Positions 26,796-33,515 of a stretch of DNA of 46,193 bases are shown piece by piece. Source of the stretch: a bacterium. GTDB lineage: Bacteria; SM23-31. The stretch is from positions 1 through 46,193 of the forward strand of contig JANQEH010000030.1 in assembly GCA_028278455.1 (NCBI GenBank). Reading direction: 5' to 3'. Every line of letters begins with the position of its first letter. Position 1 is the first letter of the stretch. The position numbers and the translations under genes are program-made. The notes under the pieces are model-generated. The model saw only the letters and a list, made by a program, of their open reading frames with translations, searched no databases and was not told the DNA's origin.

Positions 26796-28487
26796 TCATT
26801 CAACCTCTTTTTCACAATAATCAGCATATAGTTTTTTCATACAGTCAGGACAGATACCATGTGAAAATTTAGAATCGGTATGCTTCGAAATATATTCTTC
26901 AACCTGTTCATAATACCCCTCGTCATTGCGAATCTTTTTACAGGAAGAACAGATCGGGATAAGTTCCTTAAGAGTCTTGATCTTATTCACCGCATCAGTA
27001 AGATCAACAATTAATTTTTCTCTCTCATTTCGCATTTCTATTTCTTTTGTAATATCTGCAACTATACCCTTATATTGAACTATTTCACTATTCACGTTAC
27101 GTACAATAAATGTCCAGTCTGCAACCCACTTTAGAGTTCCATCCCTTGTCAATATCCTGTAAGGTTCATGCTCAAATTGAGTACCGTTAGGAGCGTTGCT
27201 GTACAGTGAAACTTCATCACTTACCCTTTTAAGATCGTCCGGATGGATAAGATCAGCATATTTCACCTTTCCTGAAATCAGTTCCTCAGTTGTATATCCG
27301 ATTAAATCAAATATATTCTCTGAGACAAATTCAACCGGCCAGTTCTCAGTATTTTTCCAGGTAAACGCGACAGCCGGACTTCTATTAATAATTACATATG
27401 CCTCTTCAAGTTTCTTTTCTACCTTCATTCTCTCGGTTATATCGCGCATTATACCGGTTACTGCTGTGATTTCTCCACTCTGGTTATAGTTGAAAGTTCC
27501 GTTCTTTTCTAACCATATTATTTTTCTGTCTTTTGTATACAACCTGAATTGAACAGTTGAGGTATCGTTACGTTTCTCAGACGATTGATTGCAATAATCT
27601 AATACTTTTTTAACATCATCAGGATGAATGTTGACTGTATAATGAGTATTTAATAATTCATCCTGTGTATATCCATAACGATTGACCTGGGGTCCTATAT
27701 ATGTGTAACATCCCTTCTTATTAAGTGAATATACAATATCCCTCGTATTCTCTGTAAGAGTCTGAAACATATCTCTTCTTTTAATATTTTCCAGGTTCAA
27801 TTCTTCCAGCCGTTCTTTCTGTTTTCTTACGATATCGATAGTCTCGTTTATCCTCTTGTTATACTCTTTTTGGGATATTAAGGCAGAGAACATCCTTCTA
27901 CCCGTAATATGATATCTGTATGCTGCATAAATCCCAAGAATATTTACAATTATGTAAGAAATAATTATACCGTTAACTACGGCTGAAGATGGCAGTTCCT
28001 TGAAGTTGAAGGTAATAAAAAGATCTCCTGCACTCAGAATCAAAGCGGATACAACCTGAAACAAGAACCTGGTATTCAGGAAAACATAAAATGCAAAGAC
28101 TATGACAACATCCAGGGTAACATAATATGTAAAATCTACCGGCTTCATGAAGTTAATAGCCATTACAATACCTGTAAGAAACTGTAATCCAGTCAATACT
28201 GTGTAATCGAAAAATTTTTCATTCTTTGTTCTAATACATATCAGAATTAACAAGATCATGCCTGAAATTAAAAGTATTCGAACGAAGAAGATATTTCTAA
28301 ACTCTTGTGTGTAACCAAGGAACGTGTAGTCAGACAGGATGAAAAAGACCGCAGCCAGAACTACCACAATAAAGGAGATAATTGTCCTTGTTTTATAAAC
28401 GGAAAGTGCATCCTGCCTGAAAGCATGCTCAAGATCAGCAGAATCGAATCTTGCCCTGAATCTATTTATGTCATTTTCATTATTCAT
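26796..28487 (-). CDS. Membrane PAS-PAS sensor with C-terminal cysteine module
   Basis: This is a 563-residue protein from the ATG at 28487, chosen because AAAAGAG precedes it; an upstream start would add a stray hydrophobic leader. Six membrane helices span residues ~33-215. A coiled coil follows (KEYNKRINETIDIVRKQKER), then PAS domain 1 at ~255-370 and PAS domain 2 at ~380-490. Both carry IHPDD and end in typical PAC segments (ITAVTGIMRDITERMK, VQYKGIVADITKE). The last ~55 residues are the four-Cys module (IPICSSCKKIRNDEGYYEQ ... SHGICPDCMKKLYADY). There is no histidine kinase, GGDEF or DNA-binding domain. The role is signal sensing with unknown output, and the module is shared with the genes at 10526 and 29340. 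Confidence 0.85.
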   Translation of the reverse strand: MNNENDINRFRARFDSADLEHAFRQDALSVYKTRTIISFIVVVLAAVFFILSDYTFLGYTQEFRNIFFVRILLISGMILLILICIRTKNEKFFDYTVLTGLQFLTGIVMAINFMKPVDFTYYVTLDVVIVFAFYVFLNTRFLFQVVSALILSAGDLFITFNFKELPSSAVVNGIIISYIIVNILGIYAAYRYHITGRRMFSALISQKEYNKRINETIDIVRKQKERLEELNLENIKRRDMFQTLTENTRDIVYSLNKKGCYTYIGPQVNRYGYTQDELLNTHYTVNIHPDDVKKVLDYCNQSSEKRNDTSTVQFRLYTKDRKIIWLEKNGTFNYNQSGEITAVTGIMRDITERMKVEKKLEEAYVIINRSPAVAFTWKNTENWPVEFVSENIFDLIGYTTEELISGKVKYADLIHPDDLKRVSDEVSLYSNAPNGTQFEHEPYRILTRDGTLKWVADWTFIVRNVNSEIVQYKGIVADITKEIEMRNEREKLIVDLTDAVNKIKTLKELIPICSSCKKIRNDEGYYEQVEEYISKHTDSKFSHGICPDCMKKLYADYCEKEVE

Positions 28488-28693
28488 AACTCTTTTAAAT
28501 ACTATAATTATTCTGCTGAATAATAAGTCTATTTGTTGATTAATTAACAATACTAACGATTGCTATGTGTGATACAAGGCATAATATACCATTAAAACCT
28601 TACGTACCTTCTAATCGCAATTAATATGCCACAGTCAACCTGAATTATAGACAAACCATCATGATATAACGAAAATTCGTTTCATAAATATAT

Positions 28694-28722
28694 TGACTAT
28701 TAGTATCGAACCTGATATATTT
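28694..28722 (+). promoter_or_regulatory. Sigma70-like promoter of the isochorismatase-like gene
   Basis: TTGACT (28694-28699) and TATATT (28717-28722) are separated by exactly 17 bases. Transcription would start near 28729, giving a ~30-base leader that contains AAAGG six bases before the ATG at 28760. This is one of the two best -35/-10 pairs I found in the window. Confidence 0.55.
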
Positions 28723-28759
28723 TCTGGGTTATAGGAGTTAATAATAGTAAAGGTATTTG

Positions 28760-29317
28760 ATGAAAATGGATATACCGGAGAACACAGCTTTAATAATCGT
28801 AGACGTTCAAAAGGGATTTGACGATCCAAAATATGGAGAACGTAATAATCCGTTTGCAGAACAGATTATCGAAAAGACGCTGACACTTTGGAGAAAACTG
28901 AAAAGGCCTGTTGTACATATTCAACACTCTTCGACAGAAAAAGATTCTCCTCTTCGACCAGATCAACCCGGATTCCAATTCAAACCGGAATCGATGCCTA
29001 CAGAGGGAGAACCAGTTTTCCGTAAATCTGTACACAGTGCATTTATAGGGACCGGACTGGAGGCTTATCTAAGAGAGAACGGTATTAAAATTCTGGTTAT
29101 TTGCGGCCTGACCACAGACCAGTGTGTTTCTACAACAACAAGAATGGCGGGAAACCTGGGATTCAAGGTTTACCTGGTCGGGGATGCTTCGGCGACATTC
29201 AGCAAACTGGGACCATCTGGCAGGAAATATACGGCTGAGGAGATCCATGATGTTCACCTGGCAAGCATCGACGGTGAGTTTTGTAAGGTCATAAAATCAG
29301 AAGATATATTTACTTAA
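28760..29317 (+). CDS. Isochorismatase-family cysteine hydrolase
   Basis: This is a 185-residue alpha/beta protein with the family's catalytic triad. Asp15 lies in IIVDVQKGF, a Lys lies in FRKSVHSAF (~residue 90), and Cys122 lies in GLTTDQCVSTTTRMA with the usual cis-peptide region before it. Members hydrolyse amides such as nicotinamide, ureidoacrylate or N-carbamoyl compounds, and the substrate is not readable here. ATG 28760 is preferred over the TTG just before it. A good promoter lies upstream. It converges with the decayed GAF-module gene, with 22 bp between the two ends. Confidence 0.9.
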   Translation: MKMDIPENTALIIVDVQKGFDDPKYGERNNPFAEQIIEKTLTLWRKLKRPVVHIQHSSTEKDSPLRPDQPGFQFKPESMPTEGEPVFRKSVHSAFIGTGLEAYLRENGIKILVICGLTTDQCVSTTTRMAGNLGFKVYLVGDASATFSKLGPSGRKYTAEEIHDVHLASIDGEFCKVIKSEDIFT

Positions 29318-29339
29318 TTCCATTTAAGAAAATTATAAC

Positions 29340-30053
29340 TCAGTTATCTTCTATGTCGGTTCCATCCTTATCTTTCTCCATGGGAGGGTATAGCCTTGCA
29401 CTGAAATCCGGGCAGATCCCATGAGAAAATGATGAACCTGTCTGTTCCGAAATATAGATTTCTAATTAGTGCCATTTTCCTTCTTCATCCCTGATTTTTT
29501 TACATGACGCACGGATCGGGATAAGGTCCCTTAATTGTTTTAATTCGGACATGTAATCTGTTAGTTTTTCATTTTTATCACCCAGATAATTGCTCATATA
29601 AACAAGCTCAAGATTGTTCTGGTCTATATCCCGGAATTTAGTGATCAGCTTTTCAAACGAATAAGAAAACGAATTCTCCTTATTATCAGGAACGCATATA
29701 GTTCCAAATGTTGTTCCATCGGGATAGAGAATGGGGTATCCCAGGTATGATATCATATTCAGTTTAACATCCGTATTATTCTTCCATTTATTATCTTGCA
29801 GAGCATTTGGGATAAGCAGTTTATTATTAGAATTGATCACTGTCTCACAGTAAAGTCGGGATCCGAGAAAGTGTTCTTTTTCTCCGGATTTGTACGGATT
29901 TTCTTCTGTTCTGCTCGTGAGAAATACAACAATATCGGATCCTGCAATCCGCATTATCAATCCAGCAGGTATATCTATCAATTCAGCCATCAGGTCAATT
30001 ATACTCTACCATTCTTCAATTACATTATCAGGAATCTCAATTTCTGTATCCAT
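29340..30053 (-). pseudogene. Decayed GAF-like sensor with degenerate cysteine module (two nonsense codons)
   Basis: A 238-codon frame runs from the ATG at 30053, preceded by an AAAGGAATGAGG ribosome site, to the TGA at 29340-29342. It is interrupted by TAG at 30006-30008 (codon 16) and TAA at 29466-29468. Residues ~17-160 look like a GAF domain (SIIDLMAELIDIPAGLIMRI ... GYPILYPDGTTFGTICVPDN). The tail aligns with the four-Cys module of the genes at 10526 and 26796. Here one Cys is Arg (IPIRASCKKI) and another is Phe (GICPDFSARLY). Both stops stand where Gln is expected (EEW-Q-SII; E-Q-V-E in the paralogue), consistent with CAG to TAG and CAA to TAA changes. Reading on past both stops keeps homology, so this is a recent pseudogene. 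Confidence 0.85.
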
Positions 30054-30099
30054 AAAACCTCATTCCTTTCAAATGCATTTTCTGATTAGTAAGATGTCT

Positions 30100-31014
30100 T
30101 CAATGAAACAAAACCTCCCCTGCATAAGGAGCCATCAGTGAATTACTATGCCCAATACCTTCAACGATCTGTAACTTCCAGTGAAAATCAACCTTCCAAT
30201 CTTCGGCTCGCTCTTCTGCCAAAGCAAAAAAAGTGTTCCCTCTTTCTAACCTGTGAATACCCTGTTCCATCGCTTCAGGTGTCTGTCTCAGGCTGCTCGA
30301 TTCAGTATCTGTATCCTGGTCACCAAGCAGTACAGTCATATCTTTAGAAAAAATAGCGCTCAGTATCTCTTTATTTGCCCCTGTACCTTTCATACCGTAA
30401 GGAAAAAGTATATCGAGATCCGGCATAGTATACCATCCGGCATTTGCACAAACTGCTTTTATGACTTTAGCCTCCGGTTTAAAGAACAGCATCCTGTGGA
30501 CAAATTGACTCCCGGCAGAATGACCATAAATATAATATCCAATAGAGTTATTCCCCATTTGACTTTTCATATATTCAAAGATAGGATCTATTAACGAAAA
30601 AGACCAGTCATCTTCTACTGTTTCAGCAATGATAATATCATCTTCGTCCATCTCAAACATATTTCCCATATTAAAATGGTGTGAATCAGGGAATCCGTCT
30701 ACTGCTGAAAAATTTGGACAGAGAAGAAGCACATTGTACTGATTGGCGATTCCTAACCATGCTTCTCTGTATTCTATAGGATTCCTGGAGCTTCCATGAA
30801 TAACAAATAAAACTTTTGATTCTGTAGAATATGATTCAGGTATGTAAGTATAGACTTCTATTGGTCTGCCATAGTTCAAATCTTCATCTTGAAATACTAT
30901 TTTACCCCTGCCGTCATATTCCTCAGCTACAGATTGAATCGGATTCGAATTTGATCCGCATGTCAAAAATAAAAATGCTAAAAGTATAGCTGCTGACGAC
31001 AACAATTTTTTCAT
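30100..31014 (-). CDS. Alpha/beta-hydrolase lipoprotein (esterase-like)
   Basis: This is a 304-residue protein from the ATG at 31014, preceded by GGAT; an ATG 12 bases upstream is less likely. The signal ends in a lipobox (FLFLTCG). The fold has the oxyanion strand VLFVIHGSSRNP, the nucleophile elbow YGHSAGSQF, an acid candidate in LLGDQDTDT and the His in VEGIGHSNS. This fits the serine esterase/feruloyl-esterase-like (poly-3-hydroxybutyrate depolymerase-type) group. The substrate is unknown. It lies between two decayed genes on the same strand and appears intact itself. Confidence 0.82.
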   Translation of the reverse strand: MKKLLSSAAILLAFLFLTCGSNSNPIQSVAEEYDGRGKIVFQDEDLNYGRPIEVYTYIPESYSTESKVLFVIHGSSRNPIEYREAWLGIANQYNVLLLCPNFSAVDGFPDSHHFNMGNMFEMDEDDIIIAETVEDDWSFSLIDPIFEYMKSQMGNNSIGYYIYGHSAGSQFVHRMLFFKPEAKVIKAVCANAGWYTMPDLDILFPYGMKGTGANKEILSAIFSKDMTVLLGDQDTDTESSSLRQTPEAMEQGIHRLERGNTFFALAEERAEDWKVDFHWKLQIVEGIGHSNSLMAPYAGEVLFH

Positions 31015-31047
31015 TATTATATCCAATACAATATTAATTACCGGTTT

Positions 31048-31517
31048 TTACTTACCGATAGCCACACTAATCCACGATCTTATTTCATCATGGTCCTCCG
31101 ACCAGGCGTGTCAGGCTTCCATTGCCCAATCTCGTATTATCTCTATATACTCCATAGCGCTCTGCGCTTTATGTACATCCAGAATCGTCAATTCGTACTT
31201 GCGAACAGGTTTTTCACCTTCTTTTTCTCCGGATTTCTGCCAAGCCAGTTTCTAATCAGTTTTCCTATCCTCCGGCTTCCGTCATATTCAAAAGCCCAGC
31301 AGAGCCCGGTCAAATGTGCAGCATGACTCGAAAAAGATCTTATATAGCGTTCCTGATGCTGGAGTAAGTATGCATCAACCGTCATTCTTAGAACTATACC
31401 GTATCTGAAATCTTTGAATTCCCTGGCAATAACCTCATCGAACAATAACTGACATCCCTCAGATCCTCCTGAAACCGGTGCACCACCGCTGATACATTTT
31501 TCGGTGATCTGATTCAC
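31048..31517 (-). pseudogene. Decayed DUF5946 gene (frameshift plus nonsense codon)
   Basis: From the GTG at 31517 the frame gives a DUF5946-like protein. It has an N-terminal Cys/Gly motif (CISGGAPVSGGSEGC, where the family usually has CxxCGA), TVDAYLLQHQERY and SSHAAHLTGLCWAFE, then ends early at 31188. The family's C-terminal part continues in the neighbouring frame (ELTILDVHKAQSAMEYIEII ... HAWSEDHDEIRSW) to a TAA at 31048-31050. The switch fits loss of one A in the run at 31210-31214. That C-terminal part also has a TGA at 31111-31113 where Trp is expected (WAMEA-W-HAW). Two separate lesions plus a lost Cys argue for true decay, not one consensus error. The function of intact relatives is unknown. 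Confidence 0.78.
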
Positions 31518-31583
31518 ATTTTTAATTTAGATAGAATTTTGTCTTTATTATTAACTTCAATTCTCTATTCAACCAGATTAAAA

Positions 31584-31600
31584 TATAGAATGATTCTATA
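31584..31600. promoter_or_regulatory. 17-bp palindrome resembling a Fur/PerR-type box
   Basis: TATAGAAT-G-ATTCTATA is a perfect 8-1-8 palindrome. Its 7-1-7 core matches the PerR consensus TTATAAT-N-ATTATAA at five of seven positions per half. It lies between the decayed DUF5946 gene and the monooxygenase-like gene at 31716, about 115 bases before the latter. A redox- or metal-responsive operator is possible; no Fur-family regulator is encoded in this window. Confidence 0.35.
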
Positions 31601-31715
31601 AATTTCCAAAGTGTTTTCTGGAGATAATCGATACTATTTTAATATTGACTTAGATATTTAATATAGCAAAATTAGGATTAAATTTAGATAATGAACGATT
31701 TAATCTGGAGATACT

Positions 31716-32033
31716 ATGGTCAGCAGAATATGGCATGGCTGGACAACACCTGAAAATGCGGATATTTATGAGAATTTGCTGAAGACTGAGATCTTCCCGG
31801 GTATCGAAGCCAAAGATGTGAAAGGTTACAGGGGTATTCAATTATTCAGAAGGGCGACAGGCTCTGAAGTGGAATTCATCACTGTAATGTGGTTTGATTC
31901 ATGGGATGCAGTGAAAGAATTTGCCGGTGAGGATTACGAAACAGCATATGTGCCACAGAGCGCAAGAACAGTCCTGTCCAGATTTGATGGAAGGTCACAG
32001 CATTATGATATAAAGGCAAAGATAGATTACTAA
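31716..32033 (+). CDS. Antibiotic-biosynthesis-monooxygenase (ABM) fold protein
   Basis: This is a 105-residue ferredoxin-like dimeric alpha/beta-barrel protein. SRIWHGWTTPENADIYENLL is strand 1 and helix 1, GYRGIQLFRRATGSEVEFIT are the central strands, and VMWFDSWDAVKEFAGEDYET is strand 4 and its helix. ABM-fold proteins include cofactor-free quinol monooxygenases, haem-degrading enzymes and small stress proteins, so activity cannot be inferred. GGAG precedes the ATG. The selenocysteine peroxiredoxin starts 190 bp downstream on the same strand. Both may belong to redox defence (inference). Confidence 0.82.
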   Translation: MVSRIWHGWTTPENADIYENLLKTEIFPGIEAKDVKGYRGIQLFRRATGSEVEFITVMWFDSWDAVKEFAGEDYETAYVPQSARTVLSRFDGRSQHYDIKAKIDY

Positions 32034-32050
32034 CAACTGAAAGTCAGCAA

Positions 32051-32158
32051 TGTATTAGTCTATTAATTAGACTATGTATTGATGCAAATCAGTTATTAAA
32101 TTGAATTATTTCTGATAATCAGTTTGTCATCAACAAATCATATATTATGTATTAGTCT
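32051..32158. repeat. Inverted and direct repeats upstream of the peroxiredoxin gene
   Basis: TAGTCTA (32057-32063) and TAGACTA (32069-32075) form a 7-5-7 dyad. The 12-mer ATGTATTAGTCT occurs at 32051-32062 and again at 32147-32158, 96 bases apart. A further perfect 5-1-5 palindrome (CTGAT-A-ATCAG) lies at 32112-32122. No T-run follows, so these look more like regulator-binding sites or leader elements than a terminator. Confidence 0.4.
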
Positions 32159-32223
32159 TTTCAATCCACATTCCGTACAGGACTTTTCAATTCATCAATC
32201 TAACCTCTTAAAGGAGAATGCCT

Positions 32224-32940
32224 ATGGGTGAAGAAGTCGATGTCGGCTGCGCAAGGCCGACCGGAGGCCCGGTTGGTGAGGACCGGGTAGAAGAATCCAA
32301 AGAGAAAACAACTAATAAGGAGGAAAAATCCATGATCATGGTCGGAAAACCCGCACCTGATTTCACCGCACCTGCTTTCCATGATGGTAAATTCATCAAT
32401 ATCAAGCTTTCGGATTATCTCGGAAAATGGGTTGTGCTATGCTTTTATCCGGGCGATTTCACATTCGTCTGAGCTACTGAAGTCTCGGCTGTGGCTGAGA
32501 AGCACTCTGAGTTTCAGGGGCTTGGCGTTGAAGTATTATCAATGAGCATAGATAGTGTTTTCGTTCATAAAATGTGGAATAATAACGAATTATCAAAGAT
32601 GGTAGACGGGGGTATCCCCTTTCCCATGCTGTCTGATGCCGGTGGAAAAGTCGGTACAATCTATGGGATATATGATGAAGATGCAGGTGTCGAAACAAGA
32701 GGCCGTTTCATTATCGATCCTGATGGTATTGTACAGGGATATGAAGTTCTGACACCCCCGGTGGGAAGAAATGTAGGCGAAACATTGAGACAGATCCAGG
32801 CATTTCAGCTTGTCAGAGAGAGTAAAGGCTCTGAGGCAACTCCATCTGGCTGGAAACCCGGAAAAATGACTTTAAAACCCGGTCCTGATATGGTTGGCAA
32901 AGTCTGGGAAGTCTGGAAAACCGATATGGCATTCGATTAA
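32224..32940 (+). CDS. Selenocysteine-containing peroxiredoxin (in-frame TGA at 32470-32472)
   Basis: This is a 238-residue AhpC/2-Cys-type peroxiredoxin when the TGA at codon 83 is read as selenocysteine. The frame is unbroken on both sides: [20 protein letters not shown], then [10 protein letters not shown]-Sec-ATEVSAV, where the family normally has FTFVCPTE, then [49 protein letters not shown] and [18 protein letters not shown]. Peroxiredoxins reduce H2O2 and organic peroxides through this residue. Only two Cys remain: Cys9 in the N-terminal extension VGCARPTGG and Cys73. The usual C-terminal resolving Cys (VCPAGWKPG) reads [16 protein letters not shown] lies 7 bases before the ATG at 32224. 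A second strong AAGGAGG site precedes an in-frame ATG at 32332. The selenocysteine machinery must be encoded elsewhere. Confidence 0.93.
32483..32500 (+). promoter_or_regulatory. SECIS-like hairpin directing selenocysteine insertion
   Basis: TCTCGGC (32483-32489) pairs with GCTGAGA (32494-32500), giving seven pairs with one G-U, around the loop TGTG. The loop starts 17 bases after the TGA. Bacterial SECIS elements lie inside the coding region just after the UGA, with a short upper stem and a G in the first two loop positions. Here G is at the second. All three conditions hold. Binding by SelB is inferred. Confidence 0.75.
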
Positions 32941-33010
32941 AGTACATATTATTGCAATAGTTGAACGGTTTGATTTAATCATATTATTTGGTTTCCGGTT
33001 AAAATAACGC

Positions 33011-33039
33011 TTGACAATTGAAACTATTTTATTTATTTT
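33011..33039 (+). promoter_or_regulatory. Candidate promoter of the second PadR/permease operon
   Basis: A consensus -35 TTGACA (33011-33016) is spaced 17 bases from TATTTT (33034-33039). It would give a leader of about 140 bases before the PadR start, containing the dyad at 33134-33160. The -10 is only a partial match. Confidence 0.42.
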
Positions 33040-33133
33040 CCGAATAATATCATTATGAGCTATGTTTAAAAGTAATATATCTACTGCCATTTCGATCGAA
33101 GTCGAGAAATCTCAGCACATAGTCTCAATTCAA

Positions 33134-33160
33134 TATTCTGAGGGTATTGCATTCAGAATA
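33134..33160. promoter_or_regulatory. Dyad upstream of the second PadR gene, candidate PadR operator
   Basis: TATTCTGA (33134-33141) and TCAGAATA (33153-33160) form a perfect 8-11-8 inverted repeat. It ends 25 bases before the PadR start codon and lies just upstream of the AAGGGG ribosome site. Half-sites about two helical turns apart suit a dimeric winged-helix repressor. Assignment to this PadR is by position. Confidence 0.45.
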
Positions 33161-33185
33161 ATATTTAGTTAGAAGGGGCAAATAT

Positions 33186-33515
33186 ATGAAATTGTTATCA
33201 AGGCAGGAAGAACTTGTTCTAATTGCAGTCTGGCGTCTTCAGGACAATGCATATAGCGTAACCATCAGAGAAAAGGTTGCGGAATTGACTGCACACGACT
33301 GGTCATTCGGTGCTATTTATGATCCACTCGAGAGGCTCGAAAAGAAAAAATTACTGAACGCTGTTTTTTCTGATCCTTCCCCGGAAAGGGGAGGTAAAAG
33401 AAAAAAAATGTACAGTATTACTTCAGAAGGATTAAAAGCACTTGTCGGGATCAAGAATCTTCAGGAATCCGTTTGGAATGGAATAAATAAATCAATGCTG
33501 AAAAACCTGATATGA
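33186..33515 (+). CDS. PadR-family transcriptional regulator, second copy
   Basis: This 109-residue winged-helix protein is related to the one at 2742 in length and layout. LSRQEELVLIAVWRLQDNAY is helix 1, WSFGAIYDPLERLEKKKLL is the recognition helix, and RGGKRKKMYSITSEG is the wing. Sequence identity with the first copy is moderate, so these are separate paralogues, not a recent duplication. Its stop overlaps the start of the permease gene by 4 bases (ATGA), which indicates translational coupling. A dyad just upstream (33134-33160) is a candidate site for autoregulation. The inducing ligand is unknown. Confidence 0.9.
   Translation: MKLLSRQEELVLIAVWRLQDNAYSVTIREKVAELTAHDWSFGAIYDPLERLEKKKLLNAVFSDPSPERGGKRKKMYSITSEGLKALVGIKNLQESVWNGINKSMLKNLI

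Noticed and set aside
31111-31113. TGA inside the DUF5946 gene as a second selenocysteine codon
   Set aside because: The family expects Trp here, there is a separate frameshift upstream in the same gene and one motif Cys is already lost. Decay explains it better than recoding.
32051-32075. Dyad after the monooxygenase-like gene as an intrinsic terminator
   Set aside because: The stem is AT-rich and has no T-run on either side. The repeated 12-mer fits a regulatory site better.
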